In this document: positions 1 through 11,425 of the stretch, piece by piece
Layout of the letters: each line of letters starts with the position of its first letter
Numbering within the stretch: position 1 is the stretch's first letter
Assembly: GCA_038501625.1 (NCBI GenBank)
Contig: JAZAYU010000003.1
Span: 5,656,796-5,720,795 of the forward strand
Direction: 5' to 3'
From: Corbicula japonica
Taxonomy: Eukaryota > Mollusca > Bivalvia > Venerida > Cyrenidae
Length of the DNA stretch: 64,000 bases
Notes under the pieces: generated by a model
What the model saw: the letters and a program-made list of their open reading frames with translations, nothing else
Told to the model about the DNA's origin: nothing
The model's database searches: none
Position numbers and translations under genes: made by a program

Positions 1-165
1 GCCGAAATATTTAAACAAAAGCTATTTTAGAAGTACTATTAACATAGTACATAAGTATCGAGCTCAACGACCTTCAAAGGAAGTAACTAACAACAGAACT
101 GATTGAATGTACGGGAAGACGTTTTACGGCCGCCACACGGCACAAACAACGAAAGATAAAAGATT
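1..165 (-). repeat. 655-unit repeat, partial antisense copy cut by the window edge
   Basis: This matches, in reverse complement, the part of the 655-unit array at 48.8-48.97 kb that runs from the GTTGTTTGTGCCGTGTGGCGG segment to the TATTTCGGCC segment. The same stretch recurs at 14.74-14.90 kb. Homology ends near CACAAACAAC at about 160. The rest of the unit lies outside the window. Confidence 0.8.
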
Positions 166-1228
166 TTATCCAAAGTAATTAAACAAAACAAAAACATAGT
201 GCAAATCATTTCAAAATCTAAAAAACCTCATAGCGGTCACTGGAAAACATATTGCGGTTGTCCTTAAAACTTCAACAAAATATTTATTGTAAAGTTACAA
301 ATATAAATATCTCAGTCGACTGAATTTTCAGGCTTAACGAAAACAAATGCTGTAAGTATTTATGACGTGAATAGTAAATTAACTTTTGATGAAATCTATA
401 TTTCAACACTTGTGAGCCGATTGAAGTTTGATATCCCAAGTTTAATTGGTCCTTTAGGATCATGAATGCTTTTACGTCTAATTTAATTTTAATATTTGCT
501 GAACAATAATTCTATTGTTAAAGGAATATTTGCATTTTATTTATCCCATAAGAATAATGCATGTTATCATCGTTGCTGAATCAAGCGTTCGCTTCAAAAG
601 AACCAAAATTATTAATACTTTAAGGAAATGCTCATACATGTTCATAACGATCGTCTGAATTTACGTGTTTTAATCACTCTTAGATATTTACATGAAATTT
701 TGATTAGTGACAATAAAAGAGATGTGAGGTGACTTTGACAATACCTCATCAATTGTATAAAGTACAACATTTTACGATATTTCATGAACATTTTATACAG
801 CATTGCGGTAACAACGTTATTACAACGTTGAATAACATCTGAAATAAGAATATTACTTTTCTTGTAAGGATATCTCACATTAGCTTTCATTTTTTTGATT
901 AAACACGAACTCATTGAAAAATCCTGAATTTGATTTTGACATTTTTGATTGCTTGAAAGAAAACGAAAATAGAGTTAACACGGGATAAAGACTAATAGTA
1001 ACATCAAAAGAAAATAACGTGTTCATTGTTCTATTCATGACCTTCAAACTATTTTAAAACATTCTGGTAGACACACTATGTTTCCGCGTTCGGCTTCTCT
1101 ACCCGTGTCTAGTTTACCGAAAGTGGATAATGAAGCCGATGATATTGTTATAAGAACTCATCCACTTTGTTGAAGTTGCTAGCCTTACTCAGTGTTACAC
1201 TCGGCATGTTCTCAGACCACACATTGAC
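166..1228. other. AT-rich stretch, no gene seen
   Basis: No open frame longer than about 90 codons occurs and none has a recognisable motif. The last 150 bases may be degraded 5' sequence of the RT element that follows, but I could not match it convincingly. Confidence 0.5.
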
Positions 1229-2288
1229 TTGGAATCTGGTCACCAAAGACATTTCCTGAAAATTTCATTTTTTATTGACCTTCCAATTATATTTAAAGAT
1301 CAAACTTTTGAATCGACTATACCTAATTATTTCAAAAATAATAAAACATTCATCATTTGTTATAAATACAACAAACCAATTAGAAACACAATTTTCAAGG
1401 GATTTACAGATTGTTGAGAATATACCAATATCACGAGACTGTTCAAATTCAAAAACAACCTGCCGGTCACATCGTTACAGGGGATCTAAATGTTATCAAA
1501 GACTTTAGAATCCGCAATTTAATTTCAAAAGGTCAGAAATATAGAATTCCATCGGACATCGACTTTATTACCTGTCGGGCGGAAATTGCAGAGTCTTTAA
1601 ACTCTGTTTTGCAATAAATGGTTTAAACGAGAACATGTTGGGCCTAATGCGCGTTTAAACTGGAAAAAAACAAATATTCAAAATAGTTGACACTCGTTTA
1701 TCCTTCTATAAAGAAACATGGCTTTATTACCTTCTCGAACTCGTTTTAACTTTCGTTATTTGAAAAAGGGTATTCAAGATTTTCACAACAGATTTGTGTA
1801 AACACCTGTTAATAAGGCTTTAAATTATGTAATTATAGTGACGTATACACTATATAAATGTTTAAACTGAAGAGCTTAATAGCACTAATGCTTACACACT
1901 GACTTCTTCATCTGAGAGTGATATTGTTACTTCACACACTCTACAAATTACAAAATTTAGAATTAGTATTGAGCCGAAACAAGACAAAGTACCTACTAGG
2001 TATTGGTTGCCTTAAATGCACAAAACACATCTTGTCTTTCTGCTATAAAAGAACATGTAAATAGGTATTGCGGAAAAGGTTTTTGAAACCACTGGCAAAC
2101 ATTTATTTTGGTCTATAAAAAATTCAAATGATGTGTTAAAGAAGCGTAAATCAAATTATTTTCCTGTTTGTCTACTTATGATTCTCAACTGTGTACACTT
2201 CTCTCCCTCATAATTTAATAAGAGACAAGCTAACCGGTCTCATTGAAAAAACGTTTGCTAGAGAAAATCAAACATTTGTTGCTTGTTT
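1229..2288 (+). pseudogene. YLDD-type reverse transcriptase element, copy 1, 5' part
   Basis: Decayed coding sequence of an RT family that is common, as uncharacterised proteins, in marine invertebrate genomes; Penelope-like is my tentative class. Frames 1229-1417 and 1411-1617 give, in order, a segment around CYKYNKPIRNTIF, then HIVTGDLNVIKDFRIRNLIS and a KGQKYRIPSDIDF segment, which I recognise as the N-terminal conserved block. Around 1970-2288 the RT finger region follows (PT-RYWLP, KVFE-TGKHLFWSIKNS, then an LTGLIEKTFARE-like stretch). Stops and frameshifts are numerous, so it is dead. The reading stops at 2288 in mid-domain and resumes at 6146, showing that the intervening DNA was inserted. 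Confidence 0.75.
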
Positions 2289-3460
2289 GCTGAAGCGTTC
2301 CTTGAACGGTAGGGAGGTGGACAAAACGCTCGTCACCGCTCACAAAATGGAATAAAAATCGAAAACACGGGCGTTGCTTTAGCGTTGGTTTAGCGGTAGC
2401 GCGAGCGTTGGTATAGCTGTGACACGAGTGTTTGGTATAGCGGCGTTCTGCGCATGCGCTCATTGCCGCCGTGGCTCGCTGCTTCAACGCCCGACACAGT
2501 TCCAACAGCCACGTGTCCGCTCGTAAAACGCTTATTAGCGCTCCACCAACGTTTTTGCAACGTTTAATCGCCGCCCGGGCACGCTGGCGAAGCAGCGGTG
2601 GCGCAGCGTTCAAGAAATCGGTGTTGGCCTAGCGGATCCACGAACGTGCGTCTAGCGGTGCCAAACTTTGATTGGACGTTGGTGGGGTGGGGGTGAACTT
2701 TGCCGGGGCGGAAATCTTTCCCCTTCTCACCGCTCGCAATATTTTTGTGCAGCTCAAAACTTTCGGAGCGGTAGGAGCACACCCGTCAACCGGCAGAGCC
2801 AGGAGCAGACGGCACATCCAGGCGCAGACACGGTAATTTTTTTCATACTTGACAGCGGTGTAAGTAATTATCATTTTCGCTAGATTTGATTAACTCTTGG
2901 AAAAAAATATCGGCTGATTTAAAAGCCAAATGATTTCTGCACATATTCGTTGAATTCTAAAGTGGTAGAAAGGATAATAAACATTTAATCGCGATTTAAA
3001 TAGGGAAGTTTGTGATGAAATCTTGAAGTTCTGCGTTTTATAGCAAAATGCTCCATAGATCTGAAAATCTGCGTAAATCTGTTAGCACTATTGGAAAATT
3101 TAATCATTCCCCTGGCAATATGTTAAATATTAGCACAAACAGACTTTTAACCAATTCGCGAAGGCTTGGTGAATAGAGCTGGGGTATAGAAATGGGCGGG
3201 TCCATGGAGCAGAAAGCGAATTTATTGGCGGGGACCAGGAGCAGATATAATCGAGTACGGAAAATCGTTTGATGTGTTGTTTTGACACTATTCTACATTC
3301 TCAATAATAAAAATTTGTTGAGATACAGTGATAGTATTGTCAACCCGTATGTCTGTTCATGTCGCAAAGTATACAGAAATCATTTCTAAAGGGGTTTGGT
3401 AAGCTTGTAATGCATGAACTCTCTTAAGTTAACTGAATTATCGCTGATTAAAAATTTGTC
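2289..3460 (+). repeat. Left inverted-repeat arm of the 2.3-6.1 kb transposon, with GC-rich outer part
   Basis: Bases about 2784-3460 are the reverse complement of about 5310-5972 with few differences; shared landmarks are CGTCAACCGGCAGAGCC and ATCGAGTACGGAAAATCG. The outer ~500 bases are a GC-rich island full of short AGCG and GCGTTG motifs, in sharp contrast to the AT-rich surroundings. Open frames here (for example 2230-2613, minus strand) are low-complexity by-products of base composition and are not called as genes. Confidence 0.75.
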
Positions 3461-3581
3461 ACACTGTTATTGATCGTTCACAGGAAAAAGCACATCAAAA
3501 CACCGAAAACGAAAGTTAATGAGTGACGTTCAGTTCACCCCAGATAATGTTTAAACTTATTTCATCCTCATTACTTTATCA

Positions 3582-3765
3582 ATTTAGATAGATAGATAGA
3601 TTTATTTCAACATAAAATGTGTAATAACATGGCATAAAATATTAAGACATACAGAAACAATATAACAAAGTATGAATTAATACAGCCATATCACTCAACA
3701 TTAAATGTCAAGGATAACACAAAAAAGAGTAGTAATTTACTCTTATTTCCATTGTGGTCCTTTCT
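3582..3765 (-). repeat. Antisense LINE 3' tail inside the 2.3-6.1 kb transposon
   Basis: On the minus strand this ends in ATGTTGAAATAAAT followed by four TCTA units, a common 3' end for CR1/L2/RTE-like LINEs. It lies in the transposon's internal region, so it is a later, heavily 5'-truncated insertion. No coding part is visible. The inner boundary is a guess. Confidence 0.5.
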
Positions 3766-5309
3766 CTAAACTTTACAAAATTGTGAAGTTAACTTTACCT
3801 GTTTTTAAAGTAGTATTTGCTTTTTTCAGCACGTTGTGTTTTGGTCAAATTTGCGATAAGTGAAGTTCTTGAAATTATGTTAATATTTTCTTATATAAAG
3901 CTCAAAAACGCATCTGTTGTCTCAAAATCAATTGGGAATTATAAAATATAGAATTTCTTCCATGTCCACATCTTTTTATTGTTTGATATTTTATATTATA
4001 TCGTAAGTGCAAAAAAACCATAAACATCTCGTTAAAGATATGCGCAAGCTTTAAAAGCCGGTAATATAGTCTTTTCCATAGAATGAAAACTCGTGCTTAA
4101 CTGGTAAAGGCAAATATGTTACCAAAGATAATTTACATACGTTTGTTTTTAAACGGTCCGTAGGCCGGATAAAAATGATAAATAAATTTTGGAATGAACT
4201 AAGGTTTTACATTGTTCTTTTAAGTTATGGTCACGTATCAAAAGTGGTAAAGACGGACGGAAACGGCGTTTTAACATTATTATTTATATCACGTATATGT
4301 GAATGGTTAAATTAAACACGTTTATTCTTTGAAAATACTAAAATGTTTTACTTTACGCTTGGTCTTAAAAAAATACAAATACCAATAGTAATACCCAGCT
4401 TCATGCTCACTGCTTTCGACACTAAACGCAATTCCTTAATCAGTGTATGTGTATGCTCAGGTACTGAAGTTTATTTTGGCAGAAAATGGATTCGTTACCT
4501 ACTTTACACCGTACACTCGCAAACAATTTTTCATGTACACTCCGTACATAACTTAGCTAGATACTGTACACAAGGCATGGCCGTTTTTCTCAAATGTGTT
4601 ATAGTTGCTCGAGTTGGTGAATGCCGGTTTTAGTACAAGTGGAAGAAAGTCTATATTTTTTTAATCCAGATTTAGAGACAGAAAATGCGTTTTGGGCTTC
4701 ATTATTGGAAATTATCAACATAGTTTGCAAATGTCAACAACTAGGCTACACTTCATCGCAAATTTAACCAAAACTAAAAACTAACCAACGTGCAGAAAAA
4801 AATCAAATACTTCTAAAACATATTTAGCGTCATCAAATTTGGTTTGTTTACATAAATCGATAAAGAAATGATGGTGAAATAAGTTGAAACATTACCTGCC
4901 ATTCAACTTTCGTTTTCGGAACAGAACATATATAGTTTCTATAAAAGTTAAAAACTCTCAGGAAATTAGAAGAAAAGTATTCCCAGAAGAAGTTCGATAA
5001 CTAATGGTTAAATCTTTATTTGAAATCAGTAAAGAACGTTTTTTTTTCTTCCGTTGGAAGAGATATAGTGCACAGAGGTAGTCCAAATTAAGTTCAGAGC
5101 TTATTTTTTATGTTTCGACTAAAGCTGATAATACACCAGCGTGTTTTGATCTCATTCCCCTCAATGACAAAATGATGGCTAACCATGTTTTAAGGACACA
5201 GACCGGTAAATAATTCAATGTTTAATGAAGTTCACAATTTCAAAATGCCGTCATAGTTTGAAGCCGTTAAAATGATCCAGTTGCAAACATATACTAAGGC
5301 TTATACTGA
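3766..5309. other. Transposon internal region, no gene seen
   Basis: AT-rich DNA between the two inverted arms. The longest open frame (4343-4633) has no recognisable domain. I see no transposase motif, so the element would depend on enzyme supplied elsewhere. Confidence 0.5.
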
Positions 5310-6141
5310 TTAAATAACGATAATTTAGTTAACTAATGATAGTTCATGCATCACAAGCTTACATAACTCCTCTAGAAATGATTTCTGTATACTTTGCGAC
5401 ATGAACAGACATACGGACGGACAATACTATCATTGTATCTTAACGAAATTGTGTTATTGAGGACGTAGGATAGTGTCAAAACAATACATCAAACGATTTT
5501 CCGTACTCGATTATATCTGCTCCTGGTCCCCGCCAATAAATTCGCTTTCTGCTCCATTGACCCGCCTATTTCTGTACCCCAGCTCTATTCACCAAGCCCT
5601 TGCGAATTTGTTAAAAGTCTGTTTGTGCTAAAATTTCAAATATTGCCAGGGGATTAAATTTTTCAACAGATTGTGCTAACAGATTTTTGCAGATTTTCAG
5701 ATCTATGGAGCATTTTGCTATAAAAACTTCAAGATTTCATCACAAACTTCTCTATTTAAATCGCGATAAAATGTTTATTATCCATTCTACCACTTGAGAA
5801 TTCAACGAATATGTGCAGAATTCATTTGGCTTTTAAAATCAGCCGATATTTTTTTCCAAGATTTAATTAAAACTAGCGAAAATGATAATTTCTTACACCG
5901 CTGACAAGTATGAAAAAACTTACCTTGTCTGCGCCTGGATGTGCCGTCTGCTCCTGGCTCTGCCGGTTGACGGGTGTGAGGAGGGCCCATCGAGACACAT
6001 CAGCAGTTGCCGAGCGTATACGGCGTTGCTTTAACGGGGACCAACTTATGATTAACGGTGGTGAAACGATTACGAGCGGTGATGAATTTTTTTCACCGCT
6101 CCAGGGACGCTCCAGCAACGTTCGGGCGGTGTGACCGGGCC
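5310..6141 (-). repeat. Right inverted-repeat arm of the 2.3-6.1 kb transposon
   Basis: Reverse complement of the left arm, diverging only in the outer ~170 bases. The outermost part, read inward, begins GGCCCGGTCACACCGCCC and contains GCTGGAGCGTCCCTGGAGCG, matching the left end's GCTGAAGCGTTCCTTGAACG at 2289. This match defines how much of the left tip is missing. Confidence 0.75.
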
Positions 6142-6145
6142 TTAA

Positions 6146-6283
6146 TGAACGTAGGTTATTCTTTACAGATGGTTCTTATTCATTATACTTCGTGGACCTG
6201 TCAATACCTTATCTAGGCATTCACATTTTTATTGGATAATATTTATTTGAGATTTGGTACCTCTATTTATAAACAGCTTTTAT
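6146..6283 (+). pseudogene. YLDD-type RT element copy 1, middle fragment
   Basis: Resumes the RT sequence broken at 2288. It reads NERRLFFTDG, then after a frameshift a W-CQYL-AFTFLLDNIYLRFG stretch and SIYKQ, which corresponds to the block just before the conserved GIPMGTNCAP-type RT motif of the family. The match breaks off at about 6283. About 140 residues, including the catalytic YLDD, are absent before the sequence resumes at 7534. Confidence 0.75.
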
Positions 6284-6870
6284 TAAATAACTATAAGTTA
6301 TTAGCCCTAAAAAAAGCATCTGCCACGTTTAATAACACGACGGCCTGCTTTATAACAGGGCCATTATCATTAACACTTTGTCGGCCCCGGGCCGAAAAAT
6401 GTTATAGATATAAAGCCCGCATTTGAAGCAATTTGATTGGCTAAATAAGACAGGGCCGAAAAAGTGATAAAGATTTCAACAAGAAACTCTAGGAAATTGC
6501 AGCCATTTTGTTTTAACTCGCTAATGTTTCTGGAGGTGCTTTTAACATTGATTATGTCGGGGAAGAGAAAATTTTCTGATATTGAGAACTCACAGGAATA
6601 ATACTCTAGTAGACAGTCTTGTACAACAATCCTGACCAATATTAAGTACAAAATGTAGCATTTCCAACGAAACTGATAAAATGTTCTGTTATTTTCATAG
6701 CTGTTATTCATGGTTTCGTCATATTTCTTAATTAAATAAGATTAAATTGTACATACCCGTGAAATATCCCGATTTAAAATCACTTTTCCATCCTTTCCTC
6801 CATAATTCACATAAAGCCTGATGTTTTACGAAGCTCCCAGCAGAGGTATAAGAATGAAACACTCTCATAT

Positions 6871-7121
6871 GGAGCGCGTCATGGGAAAAGGTACCTTCGG
6901 TCATATTTATTGATATTTTAGTTTTTACTAAATTTAGAAAGAACTAACAACTATTTATCAATTTCTTATAACTAAATTGTGATTTTGTTACACATTTTGA
7001 CAATAAAATGGTATTTTTACAGCGAAATGCATAATAGATAATGTAGTCTGCTCAAATTTATGACGTCATTTAATAAATTGACGTCAACTGTCCGAAGGTA
7101 CCTTTTCCCGTGGCGCGCCCC
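6871..7121. mobile_element. Small MITE with ~35-bp terminal inverted repeats
   Basis: The left end reads GGAGCGCGTCATGGGAAAAG then GTACCTTCGG. The right end, reversed, reads GGGGCGCGCCACGGGAAAAG then GTACCTTCGG. The 180-bp interior is AT-rich, has no coding capacity, and contains ATGACGTCAT. Flanks share only a short TCATA, so target-site length and superfamily are unresolved. Confidence 0.7.
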
Positions 7122-7396
7122 AAATCATAGCATTTACAGACCCATACCACGAGAATCACTTCTAGCATTCAATGTCCAGCAAATAACCATCCTTTCCATT
7201 GAATTAAAACAAAATAAACAAAGTGCACTGTTTTAAAAATAGTATACTTTCGTTAAATTACGTCACATATCAGTCAAATGACGTATATATTGGCATCGTG
7301 ACGTAGTAATTAAATGAATGAAAGTGCTCAATCACTTACAAAGTGAAGCGAGAGTAATGTCATAAGTACTTGTGGTTATTTAATAAAATTGTAAAG

Positions 7397-7523
7397 AAAT
7401 AAGTGATTTGATATTGACCCTGTTATTTGTCCTCGGGCAGTCGTATAAGCCCTCGGCCTTCGGCCTCGGGCCAATACGACTACCCTCGGACAAATAACAG
7501 GGCCAATATCAAATCACTTATTT
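7397..7523. repeat. 127-bp near-perfect hairpin (fold-back element or terminus)
   Basis: The left arm starts AAATAAGTGATTTGATATTG and the right arm ends with its complement. Arms are about 60 bases, with few mismatches, around a GCCTTCGGC loop near 7460. The inner part is GC-rich (CTCGGGCAGTCGTATAAGC), unlike the surroundings. Confidence 0.85.
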
Positions 7524-7533
7524 ATTAACATAT

Positions 7534-7940
7534 AGCAATGGTGTTAATGATTTCAATGAACGTACTCTTTCCATAACAAAAAAAAACTTTTAAAACAAGG
7601 TTATCGGTATCACAAATTAAGGAAAACCTTTTGCAAGTTTTATCGCCGATACCCAAATTTTTACAAACTTACAGGTGCAGTTTAAAAGTTTTAAATCACT
7701 AGTGCAACAAGGTATTTCACAGCCAGTTTTTTTAGATTAATTTATAAACTTAAGAAAATAAAAGTGATTGTTGATTTCTCCCGGATATTTGTAAAAACAA
7801 TCTGTAAATTCAAAAAGAAAGGTTACCAACATGATATTCTACAGCGCTCTGCAGGCCTGGTGATTAACCCATCTAGAGTTGATTATTAAGCTTACCTCTT
7901 TGGTTGCACGACAGTTGCAGGGGTTTAAGAGTTTATGAAG
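7534..7940 (+). pseudogene. YLDD-type RT element copy 1, C-terminal part
   Basis: Aligns base for base, with small indels, to 63180-63580 in RT copy 2. Landmarks are VNDFNER, the GYRYH-LRKTFCKFYRRYP block, the ISQPV region and a C-terminal SAGL-INPS segment. Several stops and indels make it non-functional. It runs straight into the element's 3' tail. Confidence 0.8.
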
Positions 7941-8436
7941 GTTTATAGGGGAATCTTTTTTTAAAGAACCTAGAAGCTCGATTCTTTTTTATCCCTGCCA
8001 TCGTGTTCTAGCTTATTTGACTCCAGGTGCTCTGGTCTCGGTATGGTCATTGAGTACCCGCCCCTCTGGCTTTTCAATGGTTCTTATGTTTTATATGTTC
8101 GTGTGCTTTTGATCGCAACTTTGTTAAGCTGATGGGTGGGTTGGAGTTATTTTACTAAGACAACTTGTGCTTGTTTTGTGAAATGAGAACCTGTTGGGGC
8201 AAGTGTGAGGTTGGTGCACCCTAAAACCTGGTTTAACCCCCCCCCCCCCCTCAGTGGCAATTTGTTTTGCCACTGACCGTTCCAAGGCGGTATCCCAAAG
8301 GGTTCTCTTTTTCGTTAATTGTTTGTGGCGTCTTCTTTCAATTGACATACTTATATCTAACCTGATGTCTCTCTTCCTCTCTTTTTTTCGCTGCATGGGG
8401 AGGCTATGTTTTGTGAGTGTGGCGATACCAGTATAG
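7941..8436 (+). repeat. RT-element 3' UTR and tail module (copy following RT copy 1)
   Basis: Starts just after the RT remnant and contains, in order, a GAACCTAGAAGCTCGATT segment, a GGTTGGTGCACCCTAAAACC segment, a 14-base C run (8237-8250), GCCACTGACCGTTCCAAGGC, a CT-rich block at about 8370-8390, and GGGGAGGCTATGTTTTGTG. The same order at 63.57-63.87 kb after RT copy 2 shows that this is the element's own 3' end. Confidence 0.8.
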
Positions 8437-11337
8437 TAAAGACAACGTTATGATGTCGTGTTACACCTAGACAACGAATAATTGTTTGCTTGTAAGGACG
8501 TTTTAGCTAAGTACTTGCTACCAAACAATACATTGTATTCTAAAATAAAGGCAAAATAAGTAACAGTAATTACTTATTGGGCGTTCATAGAGAAATAACA
8601 CAATCAGGATAATTACAATTATATTACCAGTACACGCCACATTAAGATTGGTTGATCACAAAATATACATAGAATTATAAAACAAGATTATTTTTATTCA
8701 GTAATGGAACATGAAATACACTGCTCTGAAGCTTATGGTACCGACCTAAGTATGAATCATATTAATAGACCAACTTTTATGAAAACAAATCAACATTATA
8801 AATAATGGTTAATCTTTGACAAAAATTATATCACACACAACACCCAACCCTATATACAGTATCATGAAGACAACAAAAAGTACAATGTCTGATAACATCT
8901 AGACAGAGAATACTATTTTTTGTGACGATATCTCCTATTAGCTCATCCTTTACTACAAAACAGTACACGGTATTCCATGATAATGACAGAATATGTCACT
9001 TTTATTATTTCCTGGAAGAACAAAAAGAAATAACACATTCTGGATAATTGTCATATGTTGCAAAAAACAAGCTATAATGGTGCTCTGTGCGGGTTAAAAG
9101 AACTTTCTAGGGTGCATCAAGCTATAACTTGTTCCAATAACTAATGGTTTGTAATACTGCTTTTGATCGGTAAAACATTAGAACTTCTTCCGAAGGACAG
9201 AAGGTATTATTTTAATGAGCATGAACGCCGTTTAGCACCGATTAGCTTTGAATCGTGAATAAGGAATAAGTTTTAACAGTTTAAAGTTGGCATCTTCTCT
9301 CTTGTTTCAGTGGGAGACGGGGAGAGTGATGGTGTGGAATTTACAGGTAGTAAGTAGGGTATTCGATAAAAAATGCCCTCAACGAAGAAACACATTGGCA
9401 TTAACGTTGTATCTGTCGGCATGATTGTTTGCACCTGTTGATGTGTTGGCAAGTTCACAAAGTATCATTTAAAAAGAGCATGTCAGCTTCTGCGATGGTC
9501 TTCGATTAATATACACATAAAAGGGCTTTTAAATACAAAAAAAACATGTTATAAGCTCTCAATCCGAATAGACGTTCATTGTAACGAGCTGCTTGCTTAC
9601 ACTTACTTGACCAAATACAGAGTGTAACAATAAGCAACAATCTCATTTAAGGTCTTAGACCCATCATTAGCATATTAAAACCAAACAGTAACCATAATTA
9701 TGTAAGTTATTTAGTCATTAAGTGTCTTTAAAAAAGACAATAGGCAAGTTACAGATAATAACAGTTGAGCGATAATGTTTTGTGATTATCTGCCCTTGTT
9801 GACATGGTTGTCTTGAGTTATCTCCCTTGGAAACACAAAAATGTTAATTTCTCCATTTTTCTACGGTAAATATCTGATTTCTTATTAAAATAGTACACAA
9901 ACTCTGTTTGTTAAGTTTTCTACCAAGAGACTTTCTTGAAAAAATAAATATTTTTAAAGTAATAGCAAAAAATAGATATTTTCCATAGGCTTTAATGTAA
10001 ATGTTAACACCTAATATCTCCCGTTAAATAAAAATGTCTTGAAAAATTTCTCGGTGAATCATCTTATATTTTGTATGTCTTTAACACTTTAAAGGTACAT
10101 TGATTTCCTACCATCCAGTGTCAAGATATGAAATATGTCAATGATGGTCCTAAATCCTTAAATCGTGTTTGCTTTTTTTGTAAGAAATGTTTGTTTATTC
10201 AAACGCAACAGCTATATAAAAGTGAAACTTTTTTATTCAAGTTGAAAATGCAATTACTTAACATATATAATTTCACAAAGATTGCAGAAAAAAACAAAAT
10301 ATATATGTAATGCCTTTGGTGTGAGCAACGATGCGTGTGTTTATGGCCTTTTTGTCGGTTAACAAATGCCAATTTCAAAGCATTAATAGTCTTTTGTTGT
10401 CGGTTTGGGAAATGGCGAACTATACGATGCAGAAAATTGAATAGATTATGTCTGATATAAAAAGTGATCGGAATCAATAAATAAAGTAAATCAAGATAAA
10501 CTTCTTTTTGGTTAAAGATTGTTCACGTTTGACTTCCCACATCTCTTTGAATTCCATGTCCGTCTAATAATATGGATGTCGAATGTTTGCATGGGAGAAT
10601 GAATATTCTTTTCCTTGAAATGCAAACTTTTTATGTGCAAATAATAGCCAGTATTAAAGTATTTGTAATCTGATATAGTTCATAGAAATGACTCCTAATT
10701 TCGGTAAGTTTGGCAGAATGCTATTGAAACTAAACTATCTATAACATATTAAGCTGAATCCTAACATAACATTTCTCTAAAATTTTGTTAAATAATTCAA
10801 GTCATTTCAAACACTTTAGAGCTTTGTTATTCGGCATTTCGTGTAAACATCGAGGGCATAAACTTCTACAAATATGACTTGATTATCTATTTATCTTTTG
10901 TCGTAGAAAGTAGTATTCATTTCCATTACAGTAAATGTACAGTAATGAACGGACTCAGAAAAAACAAAGTCCGGGATATTTTGTTTTTATGTCATTTGAT
11001 AAACTTATAGTTTAACTTTATGAACTGGTCAATCCATATGCAATGTCTTGTCTACCTTACTCATCGTTTGCAAAACAGTGACAGTGGTTAAGGGATTGTG
11101 TAGGAAAAACTCTTAAAGAAGAGCGACGCGTTTCTTTCATTCCACACACCGTGTTGATGCTGGTTGAACTGTAGATGATCTTGTCTCATTAAGGTCAATG
11201 ATTACCTTCCATTTTCGCTTGACGATGTCATTAGCTTACATTTTATATGTTTTTTGATATTGAATGCAACAATGTCGAGTTCATGGAAATATTCTACCAA
11301 GAACGCTTTTACTTAATTTAAAATAAAGAAAATCCGT
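8437..11337. other. AT-rich intergenic stretch, no feature seen
   Basis: No recognisable coding, RNA or repeat structure. The longest open frames here are 60-92 codons and lack motifs. Confidence 0.4.
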
Positions 11338-11425
11338 ATGGTTCTCTGCTTGTTGGCTGTGTGGTGGAGGCTGTCTCTTACGGGTGTAGCCATTCCTGAA
11401 ATGCATATATCACTTTTGCTCTTAT
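11338..11425 (+). repeat. Tail-module fragment
   Basis: Contains GTTGGCTGTGTGGTGGAGGC and a CATTCCTGAAATGCATATATC end, the last ~90 bases of the tail module. It is 5'-truncated. Confidence 0.7.

Larger units (their letters stand above)
2289..6141. mobile_element. Non-autonomous DNA transposon with very long inverted repeats, inserted in RT copy 1
   Basis: The 3.85-kb insert interrupts the RT frame between the residues encoded at 2288 and 6146. It is bounded by long inverted arms (about 2289-3460 and 5310-6141); the inner ~680 bp of each arm match closely. The right terminus, read inward, begins GGCCCGGTCACACCGCCC directly after TTAA at 6142-6145. The left end starts at a point matching about 30 bases inside the right terminus, so it has lost its tip and one TTAA. 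No transposase frame is visible inside. The TTAA suggests a TTAA-targeting superfamily such as piggyBac or Kolobok, but the TIR alone does not settle it. Confidence 0.75.
6284..7533. mobile_element. Second insertion/deletion region in RT copy 1
   Basis: Replaces the catalytic part of RT copy 1. It contains a GC-palindromic spot (CGGCCCCGGGCCG at 6382-6394), a small MITE (6871-7121) and a 127-bp hairpin near its right end (7397-7523). CAGGGCC motifs near both ends hint at a larger fold-back element spanning the region, but I could not define clean terminal repeats or a target duplication. Confidence 0.45.

Noticed and set aside
2230..2613. 127-codon minus-strand frame, Arg/Ala-rich
   Set aside because: Lies in the GC-rich outer part of a transposon arm and crosses its border into RT sequence; composition explains the lack of stops.
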